Shown: positions 51,431 through 61,604, counted from the stretch's first letter. The stretch: DNA of 64,000 nt from JAPOUP01 sp965199865 (GCA_965199865.1 CBDATU010000016.1:93818-157817); one strand, 5' to 3'. Numbers and translations: made by a program. Notes: a model not told the origin generated them from the letters alone.

Positions 51431-52389
51431 GGTCCGAACAGTGCCTCGGCCACAATGAGGTGTGATGCAGTGGCGTCCTGCCGAGATATCGCCTTCGCAA
51501 GCGATGTGTTGTCCAACAAAGCCTCGGCCACGGTCATCAGTCGATCGGTCAGGACAACATTGGTACGCGCTTCCCTGATCGGATCAAGACCCCCCATATC
51601 GGGAAAGGTATCGAAATAGATGACATCCGTCTGGTTCATTCGCAGCATTGCCACCAACAGTTCCACCGTCTGGATTGCATGAACCGAACCCACCATGAGA
51701 CCATCGTCCCGCTTCCCGTAACCGTCGTTGAGATGGAGACCAATCATGCGGGAGTGCCGACCGATCAGCACCGCCGAATGGGCAGGCATTTCACTGGCGT
51801 ATAGAGCATGGGCGAAATCCAGCGTGACTCCGAGATTGGGCGCGGCCACTTCGCGGCAGGCCATCAATGTGGTTCCGATATCCGGCATCAGCGAAAAGGC
51901 ACGGGGCTCGTTCGGCTTGTATTCGATCGCGATGTCGATGCTTCGGTCATGGGCGCAGATTTCCGAGATCGCGGTGATGGTATGGTCCCAGGCTGCACCG
52001 TAATCCAGCTGGAAGGCGTAGTCGAACCCATCCTGGCCCATCCAGAGGGTCATGGTCTTTCCGCCCATCCGGTGGCAGGCGTCGATGCCGCGCCTCGTCA
52101 GATCGATCGCTGCCTGGCGTATGCCGGAATCGGGATGGGTGAAGGCTCCCAGCCTGAAATTCGGATCGGTATAGTAGCGCATCGCCAGGCCATTCAATCT
52201 GAGGCCAGCATCCTGCAGGCATCTGGAGATCAGGTCTGCGCCATGACTTTCGAGATGGTCAGGAAAGTTGAGGTCCGCTGCCCCTATCCCTTCGACCTGG
52301 CCCGCCGCGGCGATCCAGTCAGTCACATCCGACCCGGGAGAGAGGTGTCTGAAGGCGTTCAGGCGGGTGGCATAGATGGGACGGGTCAT
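51427..52389 (-). CDS. Sugar phosphate isomerase/epimerase (TIM barrel)
   Basis: A 320-residue xylose isomerase-like TIM-barrel protein. I start at ATG 52389 (MTRPIYATRL), which overlaps the TGA of the upstream frame (ATGA). Metal-ligand candidates are IAIEYKPNEP (Glu), VTLDFAHAL (Asp, His), IGLHLNDGYGKRDD (His, Asn/Asp) and IYFDTFPD (Asp). This resembles L-rhamnose or related ketose isomerase-type members. It is coupled to the PfkB kinase downstream. It probably converts an aldose or ketose before phosphorylation; substrate unknown. Confidence 0.9.
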   Translation of the reverse strand: MTRPIYATRLNAFRHLSPGSDVTDWIAAAGQVEGIGAADLNFPDHLESHGADLISRCLQDAGLRLNGLAMRYYTDPNFRLGAFTHPDSGIRQAAIDLTRRGIDACHRMGGKTMTLWMGQDGFDYAFQLDYGAAWDHTITAISEICAHDRSIDIAIEYKPNEPRAFSLMPDIGTTLMACREVAAPNLGVTLDFAHALYASEMPAHSAVLIGRHSRMIGLHLNDGYGKRDDGLMVGSVHAIQTVELLVAMLRMNQTDVIYFDTFPDMGGLDPIREARTNVVLTDRLMTVAEALLDNTSLAKAISRQDATASHLIVAEALFGP

Positions 52390-52715
52390 GGCGCGGCAAC
52401 CTGGTGGTCCGGGCGGATGCGCTCCCCAGAGCGCTGCGGGAATTCCCCGAAGTGGCATCTCTCCATCGTTCCCGCGACTATCGGAACGTTCAGTCCCAGA
52501 GGATCGGCGATGATCCTGCGCCCCTCCTGCGTATCGGGGCACCGGATCGAATTGGCCGAGGTCACCTGCTCCATGTGGTTCACTGGCTGTCCTTGTGTTT
52601 CGAACATGGCCGTGAGGCATCGAAGGTCCGCAAAGCCAGACATCAGGTGATGAAACCAGTCGTTGAGATTACGGATTTCTGCGGCATTCCGATCCCCGCG
52701 TCGTCTGTCAGACAT
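52386..52715 (-). pseudogene. 3' end of an unidentified gene coupled to the isomerase
   Basis: The minus-strand frame ends VAAP* with its TGA overlapping the isomerase ATG (ATGA), the same coupling used throughout this operon. This suggests a former operon gene. The last 60 residues look protein-like (PVNHMEQVTSANSIRCP, IIADPLGLNVPIVAGTMERC). Upstream the frame gives no recognisable domain, and no start with a good ribosome-binding site is seen. Family unknown; probably a truncated relic. Confidence 0.45.
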
Positions 52716-53841
52716 ATTCCATGACTTTGGATTGATCGTCGAGAGCAGTGGCCTTCACCCTTCTGGAAAGTTAGCGACTGGTGTCGACCTACGCAATATC
52801 CAGACCGGCGGGAACCGAAAGGCCGGGCGACTGAGGAGCGGACTGGAAGCGCCCCCTGTTGCCAGCGGTGGCGAGGCCGTACCGGATTGCTTCCAGTACC
52901 ACCTGAAGCGCCGCCCATCCATATTTGCCTTATGGGCTCCATCCTCCATTTGCCGAAGCTTCCGCATCCTCCACGAACGGCATTATGGTGTAGAATTCAC
53001 ACCCGTCTCGCATATTCTAAAAATCAGGAGTTTCGGACTGGATGAGGTCATCTTCCACGAGCACCACATCCGCAAGCGGTAGCATCCGTTCGGATTCATC
53101 AGGGGCATGGCGATGGGAGAGGTGTCATGACCAATCTGGAGAGGTTGGTGAAGGACACAGAATTCAGTGTTGTTGCTCCTGCCACCGACTATCCATCCCT
53201 TCAATGAAGATGTCACTTCTCCGGCAAGCCTTGCGACCCCGCGCTGACGCTTTGCACTGAAAGGGCGTCTTCGTGTTTCACAGGAACAGGGGATAGATGG
53301 AAAGGAACACCCATGCCATTGAGCGCAGGAGGAACAGGAGGGGATAATGCGCTCGAACTCTCCTTCCACAGGATCCGCATCGGCGAAAATCGGACGGGCA
53401 CCATGCCGGGATTCGATTCCGCCTTCGCCGAAGGAGGACCAATACACCAGGTCCGTAGATCGCCGATCTGAAGACCCGGCCTGTCAGACTCCATGTACTC
53501 CGGCAGGATCAGTCCAAAGGACCTGGGAAATGATCGAGAGAGAACTTCATCGCGATCGGTCAGGAGTCTGAGCCGAGCGGAGCCTGAAGCCGTTTCCATA
53601 ATCGAAAGGCTCCGAGGTCTGATACCTGCCAGGAACAACCTCCAACGAACCTTGACCCGATTCCCTCTGGCTGTCAATTGCCAGTTCTGAATTCGGCAAG
53701 GCATGCGATTACGTGCTCCCTGACAATCGTCCGTTCCCACGGTATTGGGCCTCGCCAACACCTGCTGAGCGTCTGTCTCCACCAATGTGGTCGGCGACTC
53801 TCAGCCAATGGGCCACCCGTTTTGGGTATGGTGGCCGCCTC
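52716..53841. other. Gene-poor stretch between the catabolic operon and the autotransporter-like gene
   Basis: About 1.1 kb. Open frames on both strands have no family I recognise. The upstream part of the truncated operon gene may have been here. No tRNA, rRNA or transposase seen. Confidence 0.5.
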
Positions 53842-53873
53842 CCAAGGCGGCGGCTGTTGTACCGCCGCCTTGG
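53842..53873 (-). terminator. Strong hairpin downstream of the autotransporter-like gene
   Basis: A perfect 12-bp stem (CCAAGGCGGCGG / CCGCCGCCTTGG) with an 8-nt loop begins 40 bases after the minus-strand stop at 53914. No T-run follows, so it may act with Rho or as a 3' stabiliser. Confidence 0.55.
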
Positions 53874-53913
53874 TTACATGGTTCTCCGTGTCCGTTCGCT
53901 CCAGTGGCAGTGT

Positions 53914-56638
53914 TCAGAAGCTGGTGTCGAGCCTGAGCATGACGGCGCGGACGGGTGGTTCGGAGCCGGATTTCCGGAGATCCGCGGCGACGCCCAAGGA
54001 GACAGGACCTTCTAAGGCCAAACCAGTGCGGACATGGTAAGCGCCGTCCTGCGCTGACCGGAATTCCGCATGGGGAGTGAGCCGACCCGACAGCAGACCC
54101 AGGCCAGGCAGCTTCGTTCCCCAGGCGATGCGCCCGCCGAGATGAAACTCCGGATCTGTCTCCGCGGCCGTTCCAGCGCCTTCATTGTCCGCCAGCAGGC
54201 TGTTTTCCCGTGTTACCCCCAGATCAGAGCCCCAGCCCGGTGCGAGGCTGAAGGACAGCCCGGTTCCGTCGTCGCGCGCCTGCAGACCCAGGGATGCCGC
54301 GCCTCCCCAACGTCCGAGACCCGATGAGGCCGTATACCCATGGCCTTCGATCCCCGCCTGCCAGCGACCCCAGTTGCGTCGGACATCGCCCGCGAACTCC
54401 GCGCCTGAACCCGTCTCGCCGTCGCCGCCATCGACACGACCGCTCACCCGCAGGTTGGATGACCAATCTCCCTGCGGCGACACATACTGCGCCTGAAGAC
54501 CGATCCGGACGCGGTGGACCGAAGCCGCTATCCCCGCAGCGGTGCCACTCTCCACCGCCAGCTGCGACCAGCCGGCATCTCCCACCGCCGACAGGCTCAG
54601 AGCCTCGCTTTCATGGAAGAGATGCTCGGCTCCGATCAGGCCCACGGCGAAGGAAAGAGCTCCCTCGAGATGGATTGTCTCCTCCGGCAGGGCGGAGTTC
54701 AGGGAGAGGCCCGTCCAGGTACTGTCCACCCTACCCTTACCCCAGCCTGTCAGACCCCACAGCGAGAGACCATTGTCAAATCGCACCTTTGCATAAGGAT
54801 AGACCGCTGAGACCTCGCTCTCGGTAAAGCCCGAGACCTGCGTGCCATCGCGGGAGAGAGACTGAGTGACGCTGTCGCCGCTCTCAGCGAGCGCCAGACC
54901 GGTCATCCATCTGTCGCCCATCCTGGCGTCCATGCCCCAGAACAGGGTGCCTTCGTTGCCGTCTACCGCCTGGCTGCCCTGGCCCCACAGGGTGAACTGC
55001 AGCTCCTCGGCAGCAGCGTCCGGCTGCTGCGAGAACCCCTGCTGTGTCTCATCAGAAGATGAGGCGGGCCGACCGCCCCCCTGCGAGAGCTGCGGACCCA
55101 TCCCTGGAAGGGGCTGGGTGAGCGAGATGGCAAAGCCCCGGCGTTTCGCCAGGTCGCGCAGATCGGAGAGGGTGCCCGTCCAGGTCTGCCGACCACCTTG
55201 CTGGCCCAGTGCGCGGTCAAAGGCGGAGAGTCTGAGACGATCGTTGCCCAGCGGCCCGAGGGCGAGACTGCCGTCACCGCTCCCGGTCTGGCCTCTGGTC
55301 ATGCATTCCTCGAGACTCTCCTCCAGAGGACAGCCGCTGGGTCCCGGTGCTCCGAAGAGCCCGGCGAAGGCGGTCAGCACATCGCTACCGGCCGCACCCG
55401 AGTCCATTCGTCCGACGATCGTCGTGGAGGCTTCGTCCAGCATCGCCCGCGCTCGTTCCGCCAGCGCGGCCTTCAACGTCTGTGCCACCAGACTCTGGCC
55501 CTGAGCTCCGGCCACCGACCTCACCAAGACCGACCATTCAGACTCCCCCACGGAGTTCTCCGCCTGGACCTGGAGATCGTACGTCTTACCGGCGGTGAGG
55601 TATACATCCATATGCGGATTTTCACCAATAGTGAAGGTTTGCTGGAAGTTTCCGTTCACCTGCATGACGTTAACCTCGTGCGCCGTGACCGGCGAGCCGT
55701 GATCCTCCACATCCCACGTCAGAATGATCTTATTGCTGCCCTCGGGAGTCGCAACGAGGTTGGTTGGCGGATCCGGCCGCCGCGGTGCCGGCGTTGCCGC
55801 CACCCAGTCCGACCATTCGGAAGGGTCGCCCACAGAGTTCTCCGCCCTGATCCGGAACTGGTACTCCGTGCCGTTTTCAAGGCCCGTGACCGTGTGGACC
55901 GTATCCTCTGAGCCGGTGACATTGGTGGGGGTCCCGTCTTCCCCGATCCTGTACTCAATATCGTGCCCTGTTAGGGGATTGCCGTGATCCTCCACATCCC
56001 ATGTCAGTATGACCTGATTGTTGCCCGGCGTCGCAACGACGCTGGTGGGCTTTCCCGGATTTCGCGGTGACGGCGTCGCGGTCACCCAGTCCGACCAGCC
56101 GCTAGCTCCCGCGCTGCTAAAAGCCTTGATCTGGAACTGGTACTCCGTGCCGTTAACAAGGCCCGTGACCGTGTGGACCGTGTCCGCCGTGACCGTTGTG
56201 TTGTTGGGGTCCCCGTCTTCCCCGATCCTGTACCTAACGCGGTGTTTCGTGAGCGGCGAGCCGCCGTTGTCGCCCACCTCCCACGCCAGTATGACCTGAT
56301 TGTTGCCCGGCGTCGCAACGACGTTGGTTGGCTGGTCCGGCACCGGCGCCGGCGTTCCGGTGCCCGCGTCCGACCATGCCCCGGTGCCGACCGAATTCGT
56401 CGCCCGCACCTGGACCTCGTATGACTCTCGTATGACTGACCGTTCGTCAGGCCTGTAATCGTCGTGGTGCGACCCGCGCCAGTGTGCAGCCAGTTCGTCC
56501 AGTTTCCCGAGCTACCCTGCCGGACTGTACGTCGTAGTCGGTGATCGTGGCGCCGTTGCTCGCCGGTTCATCCCATGCGACCGTGAGCTTGGTGTTGCCC
56601 GCCACCAGCGTCGGGGCGGTAGAGCGCATCATGTCAAA
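53914..56638 (-). pseudogene. Fibronectin type III / outer-membrane beta-barrel (autotransporter-like) surface protein, frameshifted
   Basis: The main frame (53914-56409, 831 residues) begins inside a fibronectin type III repeat. Two full Fn3 repeats follow (PTNVVATPGNNQVILAW...GLVNGTEYQFQIKA and PTSVVATPGNNQVILTW...GTEYQFRIRA), then a third (PTNLVATPEGSNKIILTW). A linker leads to a glycine-rich C-terminal barrel of about 290 residues (ELQFTLWGQGSQAVDGNEGTL to AVMLRLDTSF), ending in Phe as outer-membrane barrels do. The first Fn3 repeat continues upstream in another frame (LVAGNTKLTVAWDEPASNGATITDYDVQ). It is separated by a one-base loss near 56523 and an 11-bp tandem duplication at 56416-56437. 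No signal peptide is found upstream. The surviving gene is likely not expressed as a surface protein. Confidence 0.82.
56416..56437 (+). repeat. 11-bp tandem duplication causing a frameshift
   Basis: CTCGTATGACT occurs twice in direct contact. Removing one copy restores the Fn3 motif QSYEVQVRATNS on the minus strand. A slippage event is the simplest cause. Confidence 0.8.
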
Positions 56639-56650
56639 CAAATTTTGCAA

Positions 56651-57135
56651 CTCCTGCAGTGGCGAACCTCCAGGGATTGGTGTTCTCTAGATTTAGGTGG
56701 AGATCTCATCTAACCCACTAGTTCCTGTGGGTCACTCACCCAATGAAGCGGACCCGAGAATAGGAACTGGATGCGAGGAACGCATATCCGGAACCGCAAG
56801 AGGGGGTTCGAACAACCCGCTTCCCTACCCCAGCGAACCTTTCAGCGAAGTCACCCCTTCAGTCCGTGCGCGACCTATCCAACCCCTTTTTCAACCTGAA
56901 AATCTGTCGGCAAGACTTTGGTTTATTTAGGAATTCCTGCCGTTCAGCCTCCTGCGGACTATCCGGTGCTGGCCAGCCAACCCGTGAAGATGACTGGAAC
57001 CGTAGCCTCCCCCTGCCGGAAATGGGACCGGCCAGAGCTCAACCCCAGCTGTCCGCTGCGACATTTCCGCACCACGGCCCTTTGCGTACGGAGTTCAGTG
57101 AGATCTCGGTCTGTGCACCCCAAATTTGCCGAGGA
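56651..57135. other. Gene-poor stretch
   Basis: 485 bases with no recognisable gene or RNA. A short hairpin (GGGTT-CGAAC-AACCC, about 56806-56820) resembles part of a tRNA T-arm, but no acceptor or anticodon arm can be assembled around it. Confidence 0.5.
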
Positions 57136-57945
57136 TCAGAATTGGCGACTGGATAGATATCGGCGCAGGATACGTTCCAGTTTGGTGGCACCTATCGGTG
57201 CCATGGCCTTGGTGTGCTCGTGACTGATCGCCTCATCGGAAAGCCCTGCCGCCATATTGGTAATGACCGAAACCGCCGCCACTCTAAGCCCCAGGAACCG
57301 GCAGAGAATCACTTCCGGAACCGTCGACATGCCGACCGCATCCGCGCCGAGCATATGAACCGCACGAATCTCCGCCGGGGTCTCAAAGGAAGGGCCGGAA
57401 AACCAGGCGTAGACGCCCTGCTCCAGCTTGATGCCCTCCTGGGCAGCCGCCGCCAGAAGATCAGCACGCATATCTGGGTCGTATGCGTCCTTCAGGGGAA
57501 CGAAGCGCGCGTCGGACGGCTCCCCGATCAGCGGATTGCGACCCGAGAAATCAATGTGGTCGGTCAGCAGCATCAGATCGCCCGGAGGGATGTCCGGCCG
57601 CATTGACCCCGCCGCGTTGGTCAAAAACATCCGCGTGACTCCGAGGGCCTTCAACACCTCCAGCGGAAGCCGCATCGCATCCGCTCGACCGGATTCGTAG
57701 TAATGCGCCCTGCCTCCCAGAACGGCAACGCAAGTGCCTTCCAGCTCTCCGATCACCAGCATTGGATTATGTCCGCTGACACCCGCATGGGGAAAGCCAG
57801 GAAGATCGAAATAGTCGATGGACCATCCGTCGACTTCGTCTGCCAGATGCCCGAGGCCCGAACCAAGGATCAGGCCAATCTCTGGTCGGTCATCACCCAC
57901 CCGGTCACGGATCCGATTGGCGAGTTCGTCAGCGTTCCTTGACAT
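57136..57945 (-). CDS. Purine-nucleoside phosphorylase, trimeric type
   Basis: A 269-residue phosphorylase that splits purine nucleosides into base and ribose-1-phosphate. I start at ATG 57945, behind GGAGGGG; this start lies within the end of the upstream permease gene (17-base overlap). Motifs are IGLILGSGLGHLADEV (phosphate loop), GRAHYYESG, FLTNAAGSMRPDI, GPSFETPAEIRAVHMLGADAVGMSTVPE and SVITNMAAGLS. It is the last gene of the BMP-type nucleoside importer operon, so imported purine nucleosides would be cleaved at once. Inosine/guanosine preference is usual for this type but not proven here. Confidence 0.95.
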   Translation of the reverse strand: MSRNADELANRIRDRVGDDRPEIGLILGSGLGHLADEVDGWSIDYFDLPGFPHAGVSGHNPMLVIGELEGTCVAVLGGRAHYYESGRADAMRLPLEVLKALGVTRMFLTNAAGSMRPDIPPGDLMLLTDHIDFSGRNPLIGEPSDARFVPLKDAYDPDMRADLLAAAAQEGIKLEQGVYAWFSGPSFETPAEIRAVHMLGADAVGMSTVPEVILCRFLGLRVAAVSVITNMAAGLSDEAISHEHTKAMAPIGATKLERILRRYLSSRQF

Positions 57946-58975
57946 AAGGTTCCCCTCCAGCGCGCGGCGGAATGGCTTTGCCGACAAATCCAGCCAGTAT
58001 CACCACGGTCAGGATATAGGGAAGCGCCTGCATGAACTGCACGGGTATCTGAATGCCGAAGACGTCAATATTCTGGAACCTGTTGCCGATCGCCTCCAGA
58101 AGCCCGAACAGCAGACAGGCGACCAAAGCATAGCCGGGACGCCATTTCGCGAAGATCAGGGCGGCGAGGGCGATAAAACCGCGGCCCGCGCTCATTTCCT
58201 TCACGAAACCAGCCGCAAGTCCGGTGGCAAGGTAGGTGCCCGATAGCCCACAGAGCAAGCCGCAGATCAAAACGGCCGTGTAGCGCAGCCGGATGACCGA
58301 CACGCCCGCAGTATCAACGGATTCAGGATTCTCTCCAACCGCACGGAGACGCAGGCCAAAACGCGTTCGGAACAGGGTCCACCAGGTCAGAAACACCGCC
58401 AGAAGACCAACATAGACCAGAAGCGTGTGGCCAGAGAGAAGCTCGTGATAGACCGGACCAAACAGCGGCACTTCCCTGACCTGTTCGGCGAATGGCAGGG
58501 TGATCTCCTGGAAGCGTGCGGATCCTTCGAGCTGGGGCGTCCGGCCTCCAAGGCCGAACCAGTTCTCACCAATGATCACAGTGATGCCCGAAGCGAGGAA
58601 ATTGATGGCAACGCCCGAAATCAGCTGGTTCCCCCGAAAGGTGATTGATGCGACGCCATGAAGGAGCGCGAGCACGACCGACGCACCCATCCCGGCAAGA
58701 ACCCCAAACACGATTGGTGCGATCGGGATACCACCCGCAATCTCCAGGCAGGCACTGGTGAACGGAACACAGACCGGTAACGGGGTGTCGACATAGGCCA
58801 TCATCAGGGCGGAGACCGACGCGGCCATGAATGCCGATGCGAGAATCTTGCCCTCCAGGCCGATGTCGAAAATACCGGCGCGTTCCGAAAAGAGTCCCGC
58901 GAGGCAGGCGAACAGAAGCGGCGTGGCGAGCCGAAGCGCCGAATCGAGAATCTGTAGGATAGTCGTCAGGTCCAT
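57929..58975 (-). CDS. Nucleoside ABC transporter permease, second of two
   Basis: A 348-residue inner-membrane permease of the BMP/NupQ (YufQ-like) family. It opens with ILDSALRLATPLLFACLAGLFSERAGIFDIGLEGKIL, a hallmark of this group, and has about eight to ten hydrophobic helices. ISGVAINFLASGITVIIG and GRGFIALAALIFAKWRPG are further family segments. The start overlaps the upstream permease stop by one base (TGATG), and the end overlaps the phosphorylase start. It pairs with the other permease to form the channel. Confidence 0.94.
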   Translation of the reverse strand: MDLTTILQILDSALRLATPLLFACLAGLFSERAGIFDIGLEGKILASAFMAASVSALMMAYVDTPLPVCVPFTSACLEIAGGIPIAPIVFGVLAGMGASVVLALLHGVASITFRGNQLISGVAINFLASGITVIIGENWFGLGGRTPQLEGSARFQEITLPFAEQVREVPLFGPVYHELLSGHTLLVYVGLLAVFLTWWTLFRTRFGLRLRAVGENPESVDTAGVSVIRLRYTAVLICGLLCGLSGTYLATGLAAGFVKEMSAGRGFIALAALIFAKWRPGYALVACLLFGLLEAIGNRFQNIDVFGIQIPVQFMQALPYILTVVILAGFVGKAIPPRAGGEPYVKER

Positions 58976-60075
58976 CAGACCACCCTCCTCCTGAACCGCA
59001 GGAAGAGCCGTTGCAGTGGCATGCGTATCATGTTGTCCAATGCCCCGGTGAACAGGATCACCAGAGCCTGAATCACCAGAATCATCTCACGACTGATGGC
59101 GGGAATCTCGAATTCAAGCTCCCCGCCTCCCTGATAGAGCATCCCGAAAAGCAGCCCGGCCAGGAGCACCCCAAGCGGATGCGACCGTCCCATAAGCGCC
59201 ACTGCGATGCCAACGAAGCCGGCACCCTGAACGGGATCAGTCACCAGTCGTTCCGCCTCACCCATCACTGCGTTGATACCCATCAGCCCCGCAAGACCGC
59301 CGGAAATGAGCATGGTAATCATCGTGATCCTGACCGGCGAAATGCCTGCATAGACCGCCGCCGGTTCGGAATGGCCGAAAGCACGGATCTGATAGCCAAG
59401 CCGCGTATGCCAGAGCAGGACATAGACGAGAACGCAGCAGAGAAGCGCCACGAAGAAGGTAACGTTCACCGGTGCCGACCGCGAAAACCCCAGACCGATC
59501 GCACTGGTCATGTCATAGGCGTTGGGCAGAAAAGCGCCTTCCGGAAATCGCGCTGTCTCCGGTGCCATCGACCCCGGCTTCTTCAGGACATTCACCAGCA
59601 GGTAGATCATCAGTGCGGAGGCGATGAAGTTGAACATGATGGTCGTGATGACGATATGGCTACCACGGGTCGCCTGCAGGAACGCGGGAATGGCCGCCCA
59701 CGCCGCTCCGAACGCCGCACCGCCAAGAATGGCGAAGGGCAGCGCTAGCGTCCAGTGCGGCCAGGGAATCGCAAGGCAGACAAGCGCTACGCCCAGACCA
59801 CCGATGGCTGCCTGCCCCTCGCCACCGATGTTGAACAGCTTTGCCTGGAATGCCACCGCAACAGCGAGTCCGGTGAACATGAAATTCGTCGCGTAGTAGA
59901 GCGTGTAGCCCCAACCGTAAGTCGAGCCCACGGCACCTTTCACCATGATGGACATCGACCGGATCGGATCTTCGCCAATGTAGAGCACCACCAGACCAGA
60001 AACGACGAGCGCCAGAAACAGGTTGATCAGAGGGATCAGCGCCACATCGACCCATTTCGGCATCCCGTCCATCAT
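58975..60075 (-). CDS. Nucleoside ABC transporter permease, first of two
   Basis: A 366-residue permease of the BMP/NupP (YufP-like) type. Typical parts are the early ATNFMFTGLAVAVAFQAKLFNIGGEGQAAIGG, then IVITTIMFNFIASALMIYLL, and IAVALMGRSHPLGVLLAGLLFG. It has about nine hydrophobic helices. The start overlaps the ATPase stop (ATGA). The next permease starts on its stop codon. Together they form a heterodimeric channel for nucleosides or a related ligand. Confidence 0.94.
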   Translation of the reverse strand: MMDGMPKWVDVALIPLINLFLALVVSGLVVLYIGEDPIRSMSIMVKGAVGSTYGWGYTLYYATNFMFTGLAVAVAFQAKLFNIGGEGQAAIGGLGVALVCLAIPWPHWTLALPFAILGGAAFGAAWAAIPAFLQATRGSHIVITTIMFNFIASALMIYLLVNVLKKPGSMAPETARFPEGAFLPNAYDMTSAIGLGFSRSAPVNVTFFVALLCCVLVYVLLWHTRLGYQIRAFGHSEPAAVYAGISPVRITMITMLISGGLAGLMGINAVMGEAERLVTDPVQGAGFVGIAVALMGRSHPLGVLLAGLLFGMLYQGGGELEFEIPAISREMILVIQALVILFTGALDNMIRMPLQRLFLRFRRRVV

Positions 60076-61604
60076 GCCGCCTCGGCACTCACGCCAGCCA
60101 TCAGAAGACCAAGCTCACGCTCGTCAGTCTCGTCTGGAAGGCGCTCGCCCATGATGCGTCCATCGAACATCACCGCGATTCTGTCCGAAAGGGACATGAT
60201 TTCGTCAAGCTCAACACTGACCAGCAGTATGGCGGTACCGTCATCACGCAGATCGACAATATGCTGATGGATGAATTCTATGGCACCGATATCCACCCCA
60301 CGCGTTGGCTGTCCGACCAGAAGCAGGTCGGGGCCACGTGTCATCTCCCGGGCAAGCACGAGTTTCTGCTGGTTGCCACCCGAGAAACTCTTGGCCAGAA
60401 GTCCCGGCGTCGGTGGCCTAACGTCAAACTCTTTCATCTTTTCTTCGGAATCCCTGCGGACCGCCGCATTGTCCGTCAGAAACCGGTTCCTCAGGTAGGT
60501 CGGATCATGGTGATAGCCAAACACCATGTTCTCCCATGCGAAGAAGTCCATGATCAGGCCCAGGTGCTGGCGGTCTTCGGGAACATGCGCGATGCCACGC
60601 GCACGCCGTGACTGTCCGTCCGAATACCGGCCGGTCAGGTCAATCCCGTTGCCGTTGATCCTGACGCTTCCGGTCGCAGCCGTGATTCCACCCAGAACCT
60701 GCAGAAGCTCCGATTGGCCATTTCCTGCGACACCGGCGATTCCGAGAATTTCTCCGGCCCGAATCTTCAGCGAAACGCCACCCAGTCTCTGGATTCCATC
60801 GGTGTCGACGACGCGGAGGTTCTCGACCTCCAGGACTGTGTCACCGGGCTGGGCGGGCTTCTTGTCAAGGCGCAGCAGCACCTTACGTCCAACCATCAGC
60901 TCCGCCAGCTGCTCAGGACTGGTTTCGGCGGTTCGGACGGTCGCCACCATCTCTCCACGACGCATGACACTGACAGTGTCGGTGATCTCCATGATTTCGC
61001 GCAGCTTGTGAGTGATGAAGATGATCGTCTTGCCCTGATCCCGCAATCCTTCCAGAATGCGAAAAAGGTGATCAGCTTCGGCTGGCGTCAGCACGCCGGT
61101 CGGCTCGTCGAGAATGAGAATGTCCGCCTGTCGGTAAAGCGCCTTCAGTATCTCCACCCGCTGCTGCATTCCGACCCCAATGTCTTCGATCAGGGCGTCA
61201 GGATCCACATTGAGTTCGTATTCCTCCGCCAGCCGTTTCAGCTCTTCACGCGCCTTCGCCTTGGCAGGCCGTAGCATGGCACCGTCTTCGGCCCCGAGGA
61301 TGATGTTTTCCAGAACGGTAAAATTCTGCACCAGCTTGAAATGCTGGAAGACCATGCCGATGCCCGCTCCGATAGCCTGCTGTGGCTCGCGGATTTCGAC
61401 CCTGTCTCCGTTGATGAAGATCTCACCCGAATCCGCCTGATAGAAACCATAGAGAATCGACATCAGGGTCGACTTGCCGGCTCCATTCTCACCGATGATG
61501 CCATGGATTGTTCCAGGCATCACCTTGATGTGGATGTCTTTATTCGCCTGGACAGGTCCAAACGCCTTGGAAATCCTGGTGAGCTCGATTGCCGGTGCCG
61601 TCAT
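60072..61604 (-). CDS. Nucleoside ABC transporter ATP-binding protein, two ATPase domains
   Basis: A 510-residue duplicated ATPase of the BMP-importer group (NupO/YufO-like). Domain 1 has Walker A GENGAGKST and Walker B ILILDEPTGVLTP, but its signature region reads IGVGMQQRVEI, as is normal for this group. Domain 2 has the weak Walker A GVAGNGQSEL and an intact LSGG-like SFSGGNQQKLVLAREM, with LLLVGQPTRGVD. It is coupled by ATGA to the NTF2-like gene upstream and to the permease downstream. It energises import of nucleosides delivered by the BMP-family binding protein encoded at 61999-62991. Confidence 0.94.
   Translation of the reverse strand: MTAPAIELTRISKAFGPVQANKDIHIKVMPGTIHGIIGENGAGKSTLMSILYGFYQADSGEIFINGDRVEIREPQQAIGAGIGMVFQHFKLVQNFTVLENIILGAEDGAMLRPAKAKAREELKRLAEEYELNVDPDALIEDIGVGMQQRVEILKALYRQADILILDEPTGVLTPAEADHLFRILEGLRDQGKTIIFITHKLREIMEITDTVSVMRRGEMVATVRTAETSPEQLAELMVGRKVLLRLDKKPAQPGDTVLEVENLRVVDTDGIQRLGGVSLKIRAGEILGIAGVAGNGQSELLQVLGGITAATGSVRINGNGIDLTGRYSDGQSRRARGIAHVPEDRQHLGLIMDFFAWENMVFGYHHDPTYLRNRFLTDNAAVRRDSEEKMKEFDVRPPTPGLLAKSFSGGNQQKLVLAREMTRGPDLLLVGQPTRGVDIGAIEFIHQHIVDLRDDGTAILLVSVELDEIMSLSDRIAVMFDGRIMGERLPDETDERELGLLMAGVSAEAA

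Noticed and set aside
56750..56830. tRNA gene suggested by GGGTTCGAACAACCC
   Set aside because: Loop is 5 rather than 7 bases, and no acceptor, D or anticodon stem can be built around it.
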